The notes under the pieces are model-generated. The model saw nothing but the letters and a program-made list of their open reading frames with translations. It made no database searches and was not told the DNA's origin. This document shows, in pieces, positions 12,270 through 20,370 of a stretch of 64,000 nucleotides of DNA (its first letter is position 1; the number at the start of each line of letters is the position of its first letter). Source of the stretch: DASZUK01 sp963844575. GTDB lineage: Bacteria > Actinomycetota > Acidimicrobiia > Acidimicrobiales > RAAP-2. Where the stretch lies: the NCBI GenBank assembly GCA_963844575.1, contig CAWJOU010000005.1, positions 124,001 through 188,000 on the forward strand, read 5' to 3'. A program made the position numbers and the translations under genes.

Positions 12270-12283
12270 AGCAAGCGCTTGCT
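12270..12283. promoter_or_regulatory. KstR2-type operator between fadE30 and ipdC
   Basis: AGCAAGCGCTTGCT is a perfect 14-base palindrome that fits the mycobacterial KstR2 consensus AnCAAGnnCTTGnT exactly. It lies between two divergent genes of the presumed steroid pathway. On the plus strand TTGCT followed by TACAGT may form part of the ipdC promoter, so a bound repressor would block it. Confidence 0.7.
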
Positions 12284-12449
12284 ACAGTACGGCCACGTCG
12301 TACCGGTTGGCGGTGGCCGGGGTGCCTGGCGGTCGCCTTCCGACCAGCCGACTGTTCGAACCCCAGGTGCTCCTGCGGGCACCGCGAACGGCACAGCAGA
12401 CCGACACATCAGACGGGCACAGCAGATACAGAGCAGATGGAGTGGCGCG

Positions 12450-13577
12450 ATGAGTGAGACGACGAATGACGGCCGGACGGACCTGCACCCCACCCTCCAC
12501 ACCCGGATCTGCAAGCTGTTCGGGGTCCAGTACCCGATCGTCCAGACCGGCATGGGCTTCGTCGCCGTCCCCGAGCTGACGGCCGCCACTTCGAACGCCG
12601 GCGGCCTCGGCGTCCTGACCAGCGGCACCCTCCAGTTCCACGAGCTGGCCGACGCCATCGCCCAGACCAAGGCGCTGACCGACAAGCCCTTCGGCGTCAA
12701 CGTCCGCGGCGATGCCCCCGACGTCATCGAGCGGGCCGAGCTGCTGATCAAGCAGAACATCCCCGTGGCCTCCTTCGCCCTGGCCCCCAAGCGGGAGACC
12801 ATCGACAAGCTCAAGAACGCCGGCATCGTCGTCATCCCGTCCATCGGTGCCCGGCGGCATGCCGAGAAGGTGGCCGCCTGGGGAGTCGACGCCGTCCTCG
12901 TCCAGGGCGGTGAGGGTGGCGGCCACACCGGGTCCGTCCCGACCTCGATCCTCCTCCCTCAGGTCGTCGACGCCGTCGACATCCCCGTCGTCGGCGCGGG
13001 CGGCTTCCGGGACGGCCGCGGCCTCGTGGCGGCCCTGGCCTACGGGGCCGCTGGCATCGCCATGGGCACCCGGTTCCTCCTGACCAGCGACAGCCCCGTG
13101 CCCGACAAGATCAAGCAGGTGTACCTGGGCAAGACGGTCAACGACACGGTCGTCACCAAGGCCATCGACGGCGTGCCCCAACGGGTGCTCCGGACCGAGC
13201 TGGCCGAGACCCTGATCTCCCAGCACGCCTTCAAGCGCTGGCAGCGATCCCTGCAGCTGTCGGTGGCCTTCCAGAAGAGCACCAAGACCCCCTGGAAGGA
13301 CATCATCAAGGAAGGCCTCAACATGAAGAAGAACCAGGAGCTCCAGTGGAGCCAGGTGTTGATGGCCGCCAACACCCCCGTCCTGCTGTCCGCCGGCCTC
13401 GTCGACGGCGACACAACCAAGGGCACCCTCGCCAGCGGCCAGGTCGCCGGCCTCATCGACGACCTGCCCAGCTGCCGGGAGCTGATCCGGCGGATCATGA
13501 CCGAGGCCGACCAGACGCTCCGGCGGCTGGAGAGCGGCACCCAGTCGGTCGCGGCCGCCGGCGCCGCTGGCGCCTGA
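12450..13577 (+). CDS. ipdC: nitronate monooxygenase-family FMN enzyme, IpdC-like
   Basis: 375 residues. Start ATG at 12450 has GGAG 7 bases upstream; the frame stays open far upstream but that part is antisense shadow. Motifs: FGVQYPIVQTGMGFVAVPEL (FMN-binding strand 1), ASNAGGLGVLTSG-like segment, VQGGEGGGHTG (phosphate loop) and VVGAGGFRDGRGLVAALAYG. In mycobacteria IpdC (Rv3553, about 355 residues) is an FMN-dependent reductase of HIP degradation. The C-terminal extension with many Lys (WKDIIKEGLNMKKNQE) is typical of this subgroup rather than true nitronate monooxygenases. Its divergent partner and the shared operator support the assignment. Confidence 0.8.
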   Translation: MSETTNDGRTDLHPTLHTRICKLFGVQYPIVQTGMGFVAVPELTAATSNAGGLGVLTSGTLQFHELADAIAQTKALTDKPFGVNVRGDAPDVIERAELLIKQNIPVASFALAPKRETIDKLKNAGIVVIPSIGARRHAEKVAAWGVDAVLVQGGEGGGHTGSVPTSILLPQVVDAVDIPVVGAGGFRDGRGLVAALAYGAAGIAMGTRFLLTSDSPVPDKIKQVYLGKTVNDTVVTKAIDGVPQRVLRTELAETLISQHAFKRWQRSLQLSVAFQKSTKTPWKDIIKEGLNMKKNQELQWSQVLMAANTPVLLSAGLVDGDTTKGTLASGQVAGLIDDLPSCRELIRRIMTEADQTLRRLESGTQSVAAAGAAGA

Positions 13578-13637
13578 CCGCACGGACGCCTGACCACACG
13601 GACGCTGCCCGAACCGACGGCTGCCCGGCCGGCCGCC

Positions 13638-14456
13638 ATGCACGACCGGGTGTCCGTCAACCCGATGGCCCTGCGGGCCCTCCCGGTCGACGACGAGGCG
13701 GCCGCTCTCGCCGCCATCGGCGCCCACCGGATCGGCGTCGCGTCGCAGAAGCTGGCCGAGACCGACTGGGACCGCGGCCTCCGCGTCCTGCAGGACGCCG
13801 GCCTGGAGATCGCCTACCTCGTCCACGGCGTCTTCACGCCGGTCGACGACGACGCCGGCTGGGCCGCCGAGTCTGACCGGCTGCTGCGGGCCGTCGACGC
13901 CGCGGCCGCCGTCGGCGCACCGTTCGTCTATCTCTGCAGCGGACCGCCCGGGCCGCTCCGCTGGGAAGATGCCGTCGCCCAGCTCAGCGACCGCCTCGCC
14001 CCGGCGATCGACCGGGCCCGCGCCGCCGGGATCGACTTGGCGCTCGAGAACGCCCTGTCCGTGCGGACGGACACCAGCTTCCTGTTCACCTTCCGCGACA
14101 CCGTCGCCGTCGCCCGTCAGCTCGGCATCGGCGTCTGCGCCGACCTGTACTGCTGCTGGGTCGAACCCGACCTCGCCGCCACCCTCCGAGACGGCATCGA
14201 CGTCATCCGGCTCGTCCAGGTCAGTGACCGCGAGCTTCGCTCGGTGGCTCAGCCCGACCGGTGCGTGCCCGGCGACGGCGACCTGCCGCTGGAGCGGCTG
14301 CTCGCCGACGTCCTCGACGCCGGCTACGACGGCCTGTTCGACCTGGAACTGCTCGGGCCGAGGATCGACGCCGAGGGCGGCGCGGCCGCCGTTGCCCGGG
14401 GCGCCGCCTGGCTGGGCCAGGCCCTCGACCGGCTGGGTGCCCAGTCAGGTGGCTGA
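13638..14456 (+). CDS. xylose isomerase-like TIM-barrel protein
   Basis: 272 residues of the AP-endonuclease-2/sugar-phosphate isomerase fold. Metal-ligand positions are visible in LALENALSVRTD (Glu), GVCADLYCCWVEPD (Asp), LVQVSDRELRS and LFDLELLGPRID (C-terminal Glu). The first segment reads SVNPMALRALPVDDEAAALA. The gene follows ipdC by 60 bases on the same strand and may be in the same transcript. Related proteins occur in actinobacterial catabolic clusters, but the substrate is unknown and a role in steroid breakdown is inference. Confidence 0.7.
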   Translation: MHDRVSVNPMALRALPVDDEAAALAAIGAHRIGVASQKLAETDWDRGLRVLQDAGLEIAYLVHGVFTPVDDDAGWAAESDRLLRAVDAAAAVGAPFVYLCSGPPGPLRWEDAVAQLSDRLAPAIDRARAAGIDLALENALSVRTDTSFLFTFRDTVAVARQLGIGVCADLYCCWVEPDLAATLRDGIDVIRLVQVSDRELRSVAQPDRCVPGDGDLPLERLLADVLDAGYDGLFDLELLGPRIDAEGGAAAVARGAAWLGQALDRLGAQSGG

Positions 14457-14622
14457 GCGAGCGAGCGCCGGCCGGCCGGCCGGCCGGCCGAAGGAGTGGA
14501 CCGGCGGAGGGCGTCGACACGAGGCCACGGGCATGCGGGGGGTGCAATGACCGCAACCCCGCGCCGACCGACGAAGTGTACCCGCCCGTCGGCCCCCGTT
14601 CCAACCAAGCGAATGCTTTAAA

Positions 14623-14727
14623 ATCGGCTGAGATCCAGCGGTCTCGATCTCGTACGGATTGCGAGAGCTCGCCGCCCGCGGTGTTCGTGCGATCGGCCGA
14701 GATTCAGCCGTTTCGGCGCTCGTGCGG
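14623..14727. repeat. imperfect direct repeat pair between genes
   Basis: A roughly 35-base unit starting ATCGGCTGAGATCCAGCG at 14623 recurs at 14692 as ATCGGCCGAGATTCAGCC, period 69. The second copy overlaps the 3' end of the gamma-carbonic anhydrase gene. The preceding spacer holds a GGCC-type short tandem run near 14469 and a degraded CAAG half-site at 14604. No gene is seen in 14457-14703. Confidence 0.4.
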
Positions 14728-15312
14728 CGGGGCCGCGACGTCCCGGCCCGTGCTGACCCGTCGGCGGTCCGGCTCCACCTCGGTCAGCGCCGTGGCCGGC
14801 CGCAGGGTGGCCAGCGACCGGCGGGCCAGATCCTGATAGACCCGGATGCCGTTCGCCTTCCAGGCCAGCTCCGTCTCGGTCAGCGGCCGGATGATCCGGG
14901 CCGGGCTCCCGGCGGCCAGGTGCTCCTCGGGCACCTCGAAACCGGCCCGCAGGAACGAGTGGGCACCGACCAGCGATCGGGCGCCGACGTCGGCCCCGTC
15001 GAGGATGACCGAGCTGATCCCGACCAGCGCGCCCCGGCGGACCGTGCAGCCGTGGAGGACCGCGACGTGGCCGATGTGTCCCTCGTTCTCGACCACGCAG
15101 TCGGCTCCCGGGTACGCGTGGAGGACACAGCCGTCCTGGACGTTCGCGCCCTCGCCGACCAAGATCCGGCCGAAGTCACCCCGCAGGCTCGCCATCGGGC
15201 CGACGTACGTGCCCCGGCCGACGACGACGTCGCCGATCAGCACCGCGTCGGGATGGACGAACGCCTCGGGGTGCACTACCGGTACGACACCGTCGATCTC
15301 GTAGATCCCCAT
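14704..15312 (-). CDS. gamma-class carbonic anhydrase-like hexapeptide-repeat protein
   Basis: 202 residues forming a left-handed beta helix, with hexapeptide repeats such as VHPDAVLIGDVVVG and GANVQDGCVLHAY. His residues in CVLHAYPG and GHIGHVAVLHGC correspond to the zinc ligands of the gamma-carbonic anhydrase/PaaY branch. The tail after VYQDLARRSL is extended and basic. Family members are carbonic anhydrases or thioesterase-like PaaY proteins of CoA-dependent catabolism; the nearby CoA pathway makes the latter plausible but unproven. It is convergent with the TIM-barrel gene. Confidence 0.8.
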   Translation of the reverse strand: MGIYEIDGVVPVVHPEAFVHPDAVLIGDVVVGRGTYVGPMASLRGDFGRILVGEGANVQDGCVLHAYPGADCVVENEGHIGHVAVLHGCTVRRGALVGISSVILDGADVGARSLVGAHSFLRAGFEVPEEHLAAGSPARIIRPLTETELAWKANGIRVYQDLARRSLATLRPATALTEVEPDRRRVSTGRDVAAPPHERRNG

Positions 15313-15360
15313 CGGCTCAGGACCGTACCAGCGAGACGCCGGTCGCCAACCAGGAACGGA

Positions 15361-17049
15361 CTATGTGTGGAACGGGTAGGCCGCCGCGTCGCCGAAGCCG
15401 TACACGTCACCGATCAGGTCGAAGACCCAGTACCCGTTGCCGTCGGGCGTGGCCACGATGCCCTCGCCCAAGCCGGCCGGTAGCTGGGTGGCCGAGCCAT
15501 AGTCGGCGGCGTTTCCGAACGCGTACACGGTGCCGGCCGCGTCGACCGACCAGTAGCCCTCGCCGCCGGGGTCGTCGGCCAGCCCGACCATTGCCCATGT
15601 CGACTTCGAGATGTCGTTCCCGTAGGACGGCGCCAGGCCGATGGGCGTGATGCCGCCATTGGCCTGCAGGAGCCAGTAGCCCGATCCGGTCGGGTCCGAC
15701 GCCAGGGCGGTGATCGTGCTCGGGAACGGCGATGTCGGCCCGTACCACGGCGCGGCGCCGAACGGGAAGACGCCACCGTTGAGCGTCACCAACCAGAACC
15801 CGGCGCCCCGGCTCGGCGGCAGGGCCGCCATGGCGACGATCGGGGGGGCGCCAGCCCGCAGCGACCCCACTGTTGGGGCGTCACCGAACGCGTAGACCCG
15901 TCCCGCCGTATCGGCCAGCCAGTAGCCCTTCCCGTCCGGCGTCGACTCGATGCCGATGATCGGGTCGGGCAGGACCGTTGTGAAGACTGTCCCGTAGTTG
16001 GTGGCATCGCCGGCGGCGTAGACGCCGCCATCACTGTCGGCCAGCCAGTAGCCCCGGCCGTCGGGCGTCGCGGCCATGCCGGTCACCACGTCGTAAGGCG
16101 CCGGAACGACGATCATGGCCACGATCGGTGCGGCCAGCTTCGTGCCGCCGGTCGAGCCCTCGAACGGCGCGTCGCCGAACGCGAAGATGCCGCCGTCGCT
16201 GGCCACCAGCCAGTAGCCGTGGCCGGTGTCGGTCACGCCCATACCGACGATCGGTTGGTTCAGGTGCGTCCCGCCGGTCGAGCCGTAGAACTGGGCGTCG
16301 CCGTAGGCGAAGATGCCGCCGTCCGCCGCCACCAGGTAGTACCCCCCACCGTCCCGAGTCGGGTACATGCGGACGATCGGTTGGTTCAGGTGCATGCCGC
16401 CGGTCGAGCCGTAGAACTGGGCGTCGCCGTAGGCGAAGATGCCGCCGTCGGCCGCCACCAGCCAATAACCCCGGCCGTCCGGGGTGGTCGCCATCCCGAC
16501 GATCGGGGCGTTGAGGTGCGTCCCGCCGGTCGAGCCGTAGAACTGGGCGTCGCCGTAGGCGAAGATGCCGCCGTCGGAAGCGACCAGGTAGTACCCGGCG
16601 GGGCCGGGCGAAATGCCTACCACCGGCGCCGCGAGGTGCATCCCGCCGGTCGAGCCGTAGAACTGGGCGTCGCCGAAGGTGAAGACGCCGCCGTCCGAAG
16701 CGACCAGGTAGTACCCGCCGGGCGAGCTGCTGCCGCCGTTGACGATGGGGGCGGCGAGATCCATCCCGCCGGTCGAGCCGAGGTATGTGGCGCCGTTGCC
16801 GTAGGCGAAGACGCCACCGTCCGAGCCGACCAGCCAGTAGCTCGGGCTGCCCACGTAGACGTCGGGACGAGCCCGGGCGCTCGGCGTGGCGGCGGCCGCG
16901 TCGTGCACCTGGGCCGGCGGCCTGGCCGCCCCGGCCGGGGCGCTGACCAGGAGGAGCACCGACGAGAGGACGAGCAGGCCGGTCAGCCCGCTCGCCCACC
17001 GCGCTCCAGCACCGCGACGCGTCGCGCCTTTCGATCCTGGCGTCCCCAT
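15361..17049 (-). CDS. secreted protein of tandem YWLV-DGG-GDA repeats (propeller-like)
   Basis: 562 residues from ATG 17049, which follows GGGAGACGGG; the frame extends further upstream but without an RBS. A signal peptide (GLTGLLVLSSVLLLVSAPAG) is followed by about eleven repeats of 40-50 residues such as GYYLVASDGGIFAYGDAQFY followed by GSTGGMHLAAPIV. The central copies are nearly identical also in DNA, suggesting recent duplication. Repeats of this kind are abundant in Acidimicrobiia exported proteins and are expected to fold as beta-propeller blades. No catalytic motif is seen; a cell-surface binding role is a guess. Confidence 0.75.
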   Translation of the reverse strand: MGTPGSKGATRRGAGARWASGLTGLLVLSSVLLLVSAPAGAARPPAQVHDAAAATPSARARPDVYVGSPSYWLVGSDGGVFAYGNGATYLGSTGGMDLAAPIVNGGSSSPGGYYLVASDGGVFTFGDAQFYGSTGGMHLAAPVVGISPGPAGYYLVASDGGIFAYGDAQFYGSTGGTHLNAPIVGMATTPDGRGYWLVAADGGIFAYGDAQFYGSTGGMHLNQPIVRMYPTRDGGGYYLVAADGGIFAYGDAQFYGSTGGTHLNQPIVGMGVTDTGHGYWLVASDGGIFAFGDAPFEGSTGGTKLAAPIVAMIVVPAPYDVVTGMAATPDGRGYWLADSDGGVYAAGDATNYGTVFTTVLPDPIIGIESTPDGKGYWLADTAGRVYAFGDAPTVGSLRAGAPPIVAMAALPPSRGAGFWLVTLNGGVFPFGAAPWYGPTSPFPSTITALASDPTGSGYWLLQANGGITPIGLAPSYGNDISKSTWAMVGLADDPGGEGYWSVDAAGTVYAFGNAADYGSATQLPAGLGEGIVATPDGNGYWVFDLIGDVYGFGDAAAYPFHT

Positions 17050-17234
17050 CCCGTCTCCCTTCCCTACTCCGTGGTCCGCAGTGCCCACATATTGCCGGTG
17101 CCGTGCTATCACAGGCCCGCGTCGTGCTTCGCCGAGGTGTCCTACACCCATGTCGCAACAACACGGGCATCGACGGCCGGTATCGTCCCTCCGTCGAGTG
17201 CACCGCGAGCGGGCGGCTTGGCGGACGGAGGAAG

Positions 17235-18335
17235 ATGACACGGATCGGTCTGGGCGTCGTGGGTGCCGGCAACGTCGCCGACCTGAACGTCGCCGGCTAC
17301 GTCGACCACCCGGCCTGTGACGTCGTCGCGGTCTGCGACGTCGACCGCGACGTCGCCACCGCGGCGGCCGCCCGCTGGGGAGCGCGCCGCGTCTACACCG
17401 ACCTCGACGACCTACTCGCGGACGCCGACGTCGACGCGGTCGAGGTGCTGACGCCGACGCACCTCCATCACGACCACGTCGTCGACTCGCTGGCCGCGGG
17501 CAAGCACGTGTCCGTCCAGAAGCCGGTCGCCAACTCGGTCGACGACGCGCTGGACATGGAGAAGGCGGCCGCCGACACCGGCCGCACGCTGCGGATCAGC
17601 GAATGCTTCCTCCACTACCCGCCGCTGGAGCTGGCGAAAGCGCTTATCGCCGACGGCGCGGTCGGTCGGCCGACCGGCGTCCGCTTGAAGACGGTCGTCG
17701 GCCAGACCGACTCGGCCTTCCAGGTCGGCTTGCGGCCGGAAGGCTACGGCTGGCGGCTGGACGCGCGCAGCCCCGGCGGCCACCTCTTCGACGACATGGT
17801 CCACAAGTACGCGACCGCGCTGTGGCTGTTCGACCAGGACATCGTCTCCGTACAGGCGGTCGTGCGCCGCCGCGACTTCTTCTTCGAGCCGGGCGCGGCG
17901 ATCTTCGAGTACGAGGACCCCGGTCTCGTCGGGATGATGGACGTCCACTACGCGCCGGAGATGTGGCTCCGCTCCGACTACTACGGCGCGGACGAGTTCT
18001 TCGAGATCCAAGGCGACGAGGGGATGCTCTGGGTCACGAGGGCGACCGGCCGGATGCTCGATCTCGCCCCGGTCGTCCTCTACCGCGGCCGGGACAACGA
18101 CATCGCGGTCACCGAGTTCGCCGACGTCGACGCCGACTGGGCCACCGGCTTCGCCCGTTCGTCGGCCCACTTCGTCGACTCGCTGCTGGCCGGTACGCCG
18201 GCGACGATGACGGCGACGCAGGCGGCCAAGGTCCTCCAGCTCTGCTTCGCCGTCTACGCCGCCTCCGACCGCCGTCAGCCGGTCGACCCGCGGTCGATCA
18301 CCGGCTCGATCACCCCGGACGGCTGGCCACAGTGA
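17235..18335 (+). CDS. Gfo/Idh/MocA-family oxidoreductase
   Basis: 366 residues from ATG 17235, preceded by GGAGGAAG. The NAD(P)-binding segment is GLGVVGAGNVADLNVAGYV. The cofactor/substrate motif VQKPVANSVDDA corresponds to the EKP motif with Glu changed to Gln (V-Q-K-P). GGHLFDDMVHKY carries the catalytic-region Asp and His. The substrate is unknown; sugars, inositols and similar polyols are usual. It overlaps by 4 bases an 11-codon mini-frame that duplicates the start of the CoA-transferase gene, so the two genes are probably co-transcribed. Confidence 0.75.
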   Translation: MTRIGLGVVGAGNVADLNVAGYVDHPACDVVAVCDVDRDVATAAAARWGARRVYTDLDDLLADADVDAVEVLTPTHLHHDHVVDSLAAGKHVSVQKPVANSVDDALDMEKAAADTGRTLRISECFLHYPPLELAKALIADGAVGRPTGVRLKTVVGQTDSAFQVGLRPEGYGWRLDARSPGGHLFDDMVHKYATALWLFDQDIVSVQAVVRRRDFFFEPGAAIFEYEDPGLVGMMDVHYAPEMWLRSDYYGADEFFEIQGDEGMLWVTRATGRMLDLAPVVLYRGRDNDIAVTEFADVDADWATGFARSSAHFVDSLLAGTPATMTATQAAKVLQLCFAVYAASDRRQPVDPRSITGSITPDGWPQ

Positions 18336-18389
18336 CGACGATCGCCGACACTGTCGCCCAGTGGTGACGATCGCCGACACCGTGGCCGA
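18332..18389 (+). repeat. tandem duplication of the CoA-transferase start region
   Basis: GTGACGACGATCGCCGACAC at 18332 is repeated at 18364 as GTGACGATCGCCGACACCG. The first copy overlaps the upstream stop as GTGA and encodes MTTIADTVAQW then a stop at 18365-18367. The second copy gives the start of the full gene (MVTIADTVAERR). The translation start appears to have been duplicated, leaving a mini-frame between the genes. Confidence 0.6.
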
Positions 18390-19656
18390 GCGGCGCCGGC
18401 CGGCCGACGCTGTTCTCGAATGGATCGGTCCGGCGGCGAACGTCGTCGTCGGGGCGGCCAACGGCGAGCCGGTCACCGTCGTCGACGCCATCGAAGCCGG
18501 CGCCGGCGCCTGCGAGCGCGTCCGGCTCCACCAGATGCTGGCGCTCCATCCGCGCCGGTACATCGACGGCGCGTTTCCCGGACTGCGCCACGTGTCGTGG
18601 TTCCTCTCCCCGGCCACCCGCCAGGCCTTCCACGGCGGCGTCTGCGACCTCGTCCCCAACTCGTTCAGCGACGTGCCCCGCCTCCTGCGCCAGTCGGCCG
18701 AGCCGTCGCTGGTCGTCGCGTCGGTCTCGCCGCCGGACCGCCACGGCTACTTCTCGCTCGGCACCGACGCCGAGTACGCGGCCGCGCTCATCGGCGAGGT
18801 GCCGTTCTTCGTCGAGGTCAACGCCCGCATGCCCCGCACCTACGGCGGCAACCAGCTGCACATCAGTGACGTCGTCGGCTGGTGCGAGACCGACCGGCCA
18901 CTCGTCGAGGCGACGACGCCACCGATCACCGACCGGGACCGGGCCATCGCCGAACTGGTGGCGGAGCGCATCCCCGACGGCGCCACCGTGCAGGCCGGGA
19001 TCGGCGCCATTCCGGACATGGTGCTGACCAAGCTCCGCGGCCACACCGAGCTCGGCGTCCACACCGAGCTCCTCGGCGACGGCTTCGTCGACCTCGTCGA
19101 AGCCGGCGTCGTCACCGGGACCCGCAAGCGCACCCACCGCAACAAGATCGTCACCACGACCGCGCTCGGCAGCCAGCGGCTCTACGACTTCGTCGCCGAC
19201 AACCCGGGCGTCGAGTTCTGGCCGGTCGACTACACGAACAACCCCGTCGTCATCGCCCGCGAGCCGTTGATGACGTCGGTCAACGCCACCCTCGAGGTCG
19301 ACTTCCTCGGCCAGTGCGCGTCGGAGTCGCTCGGCAGCGACTACCTCTCGTCGTCCGGTGGCCAACCCGACTACGCCCGCGGCGCGGTCATGGCCGAGCA
19401 CGGGCAGGCGTTCATCGTGTTGCACTCGACCGCGGCCGACGACACCGTCTCGCGCATCGTCCCCCGGCTCCACCCCGGCGCGGCCGTCACGACGTTCAAG
19501 AACCTCGTCGACAAGGTCGTCACCGAGTACGGCGTCGCCGAGCTCCGCGGCAGCAGCATCGGCGACCGCACCCGGCGGCTGATCGCCATCGCCCACCCGA
19601 AGTTCCGCGACGAGCTCGAGCGGGCCGGTCGGGAGATCGGCTACCTCTGCTCCTGA
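18361..19656 (+). CDS. acetyl-CoA hydrolase/transferase-family CoA transferase
   Basis: 431 residues, single-chain family of acetate and 4-hydroxybutyrate CoA transferases. The catalytic Glu is expected in LGVHTELLGDGFVDLVEAG; the CoA-binding glycine motif is IQAGIGAIPD-like (VQAGIGAIPDMVL), and TTFKNLVDKVVTEYGVAELR is the C-terminal signature. Start is GTG 18361 or GTG 18364. It moves CoA between carboxylic acids, but the acids are unknown. It is not of the two-subunit IpdAB type, although the nearby HIP-like genes make a CoA-pathway role reasonable. It is downstream of the Gfo/Idh gene. Confidence 0.8.
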   Translation: MVTIADTVAERRRPADAVLEWIGPAANVVVGAANGEPVTVVDAIEAGAGACERVRLHQMLALHPRRYIDGAFPGLRHVSWFLSPATRQAFHGGVCDLVPNSFSDVPRLLRQSAEPSLVVASVSPPDRHGYFSLGTDAEYAAALIGEVPFFVEVNARMPRTYGGNQLHISDVVGWCETDRPLVEATTPPITDRDRAIAELVAERIPDGATVQAGIGAIPDMVLTKLRGHTELGVHTELLGDGFVDLVEAGVVTGTRKRTHRNKIVTTTALGSQRLYDFVADNPGVEFWPVDYTNNPVVIAREPLMTSVNATLEVDFLGQCASESLGSDYLSSSGGQPDYARGAVMAEHGQAFIVLHSTAADDTVSRIVPRLHPGAAVTTFKNLVDKVVTEYGVAELRGSSIGDRTRRLIAIAHPKFRDELERAGREIGYLCS

Positions 19657-19718
19657 TGCCTCTGCTCCTGATGCCTCTGCCCCCAATACCTCTGCCCCCA
19701 ATACCTCTGCCCCTGATG
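19644..19718 (+). repeat. 15-base minisatellite, five copies
   Basis: The unit CCTCTGCTCCTGATG and its variant CCTCTGCCCCCAATA repeat five times, starting inside the last codons of the CoA-transferase gene and including its stop. One frame would encode MPLLLMPLPPIPLPPIPLP, but it has no support as a gene. The array lies directly upstream of the CadD-like gene. Confidence 0.8.
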
Positions 19719-19738
19719 CTCCCGACGTTCCTGCCACC

Positions 19739-20329
19739 GTGGACGCGCTCGCCGTCATCGGTCTGACGACCGCGGCGTTCGCCAGCACGAACGTCGACAA
19801 TGGGTTGGCGACGACCGCCCAGCTGGCGACGGCACCGCCGCATCGGGTCCGACGGATCGTCAGTGGTCAGCTCACCGGCTTCGCCTTCATCGTCGTCCTG
19901 AGCGCCGGCGGTGCCGCCGTCCTCACGGCGTTCCCGGTCTGGACCGTCGGGCTGCTCGGCTTGGTGCCGATCGCCCTCGGCATCCGTGGCTTCGTCGCGC
20001 TGTACCGTCGCCGGGGCGACACCAGCCGGCCGGAACCCGTCGGTGGCGGGTTCTTCGCCGCCGCCCTCGTCACCGTCGGCAACGGCGGCGACAACCTGGC
20101 CGTGTACATCCCGCTCCTCCGCCAGGGCACCCCGGCCGCCGGCACGCTCGCCGTCGCCTGGCTGCTCGCGCTCGACGTCGGGCTCTGCGGCCTGGCCGTC
20201 GTCGTCGGCCGGCACCCCCGCACGCTGGCCACCCTGGAACGGGCCGGCGCGTGGCTGACGCCGCTCGTCTACTGCGCCATCGGCATCGCCGTGCTCGTCC
20301 GCGCCGGCACGTTGCGCCACCTCTTCTGA
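19739..20329 (+). CDS. CadD-like cadmium-resistance family transporter
   Basis: 196 residues with about six membrane segments. The family hallmark TAAFASTNVDNGLA (the ASTN-D region) lies near residue 15, and VTVGNGGDNLAVYIPLL is in the middle. Start is GTG 19739, without a clear Shine-Dalgarno. Family members are small membrane exporters associated with cadmium resistance; the cargo of this copy is untested. It is separated from the CoA transferase by a minisatellite, so co-transcription is uncertain. Confidence 0.75.
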   Translation: MDALAVIGLTTAAFASTNVDNGLATTAQLATAPPHRVRRIVSGQLTGFAFIVVLSAGGAAVLTAFPVWTVGLLGLVPIALGIRGFVALYRRRGDTSRPEPVGGGFFAAALVTVGNGGDNLAVYIPLLRQGTPAAGTLAVAWLLALDVGLCGLAVVVGRHPRTLATLERAGAWLTPLVYCAIGIAVLVRAGTLRHLF

Positions 20330-20370
20330 CCCGGCTCGTGAGCCGGCCGGATCCCGATCAGGGGCCGAAG

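Noticed and set aside
12340..12390. GTTCGAACCCC resembling a tRNA T-arm
   Set aside because: The 5' side of the T-stem does not pair, and no anticodon or acceptor arm can be built around it.
12282..13826. 514-codon minus-strand frame opposite ipdC
   Set aside because: Antisense shadow of ipdC with Asp/Gly/Val-rich composition and no recognisable domain.
14604..14617. ACCAAGCGAATGCT as a third KstR2 site
   Set aside because: Only one half-site matches, and it lies between the 3' ends of convergent genes where an operator has no promoter to act on.
18361..19656. CoA transferase as IpdAB of the HIP pathway
   Set aside because: IpdAB is a two-subunit enzyme of another CoA-transferase family; this is a single-chain acetyl-CoA hydrolase/transferase type.
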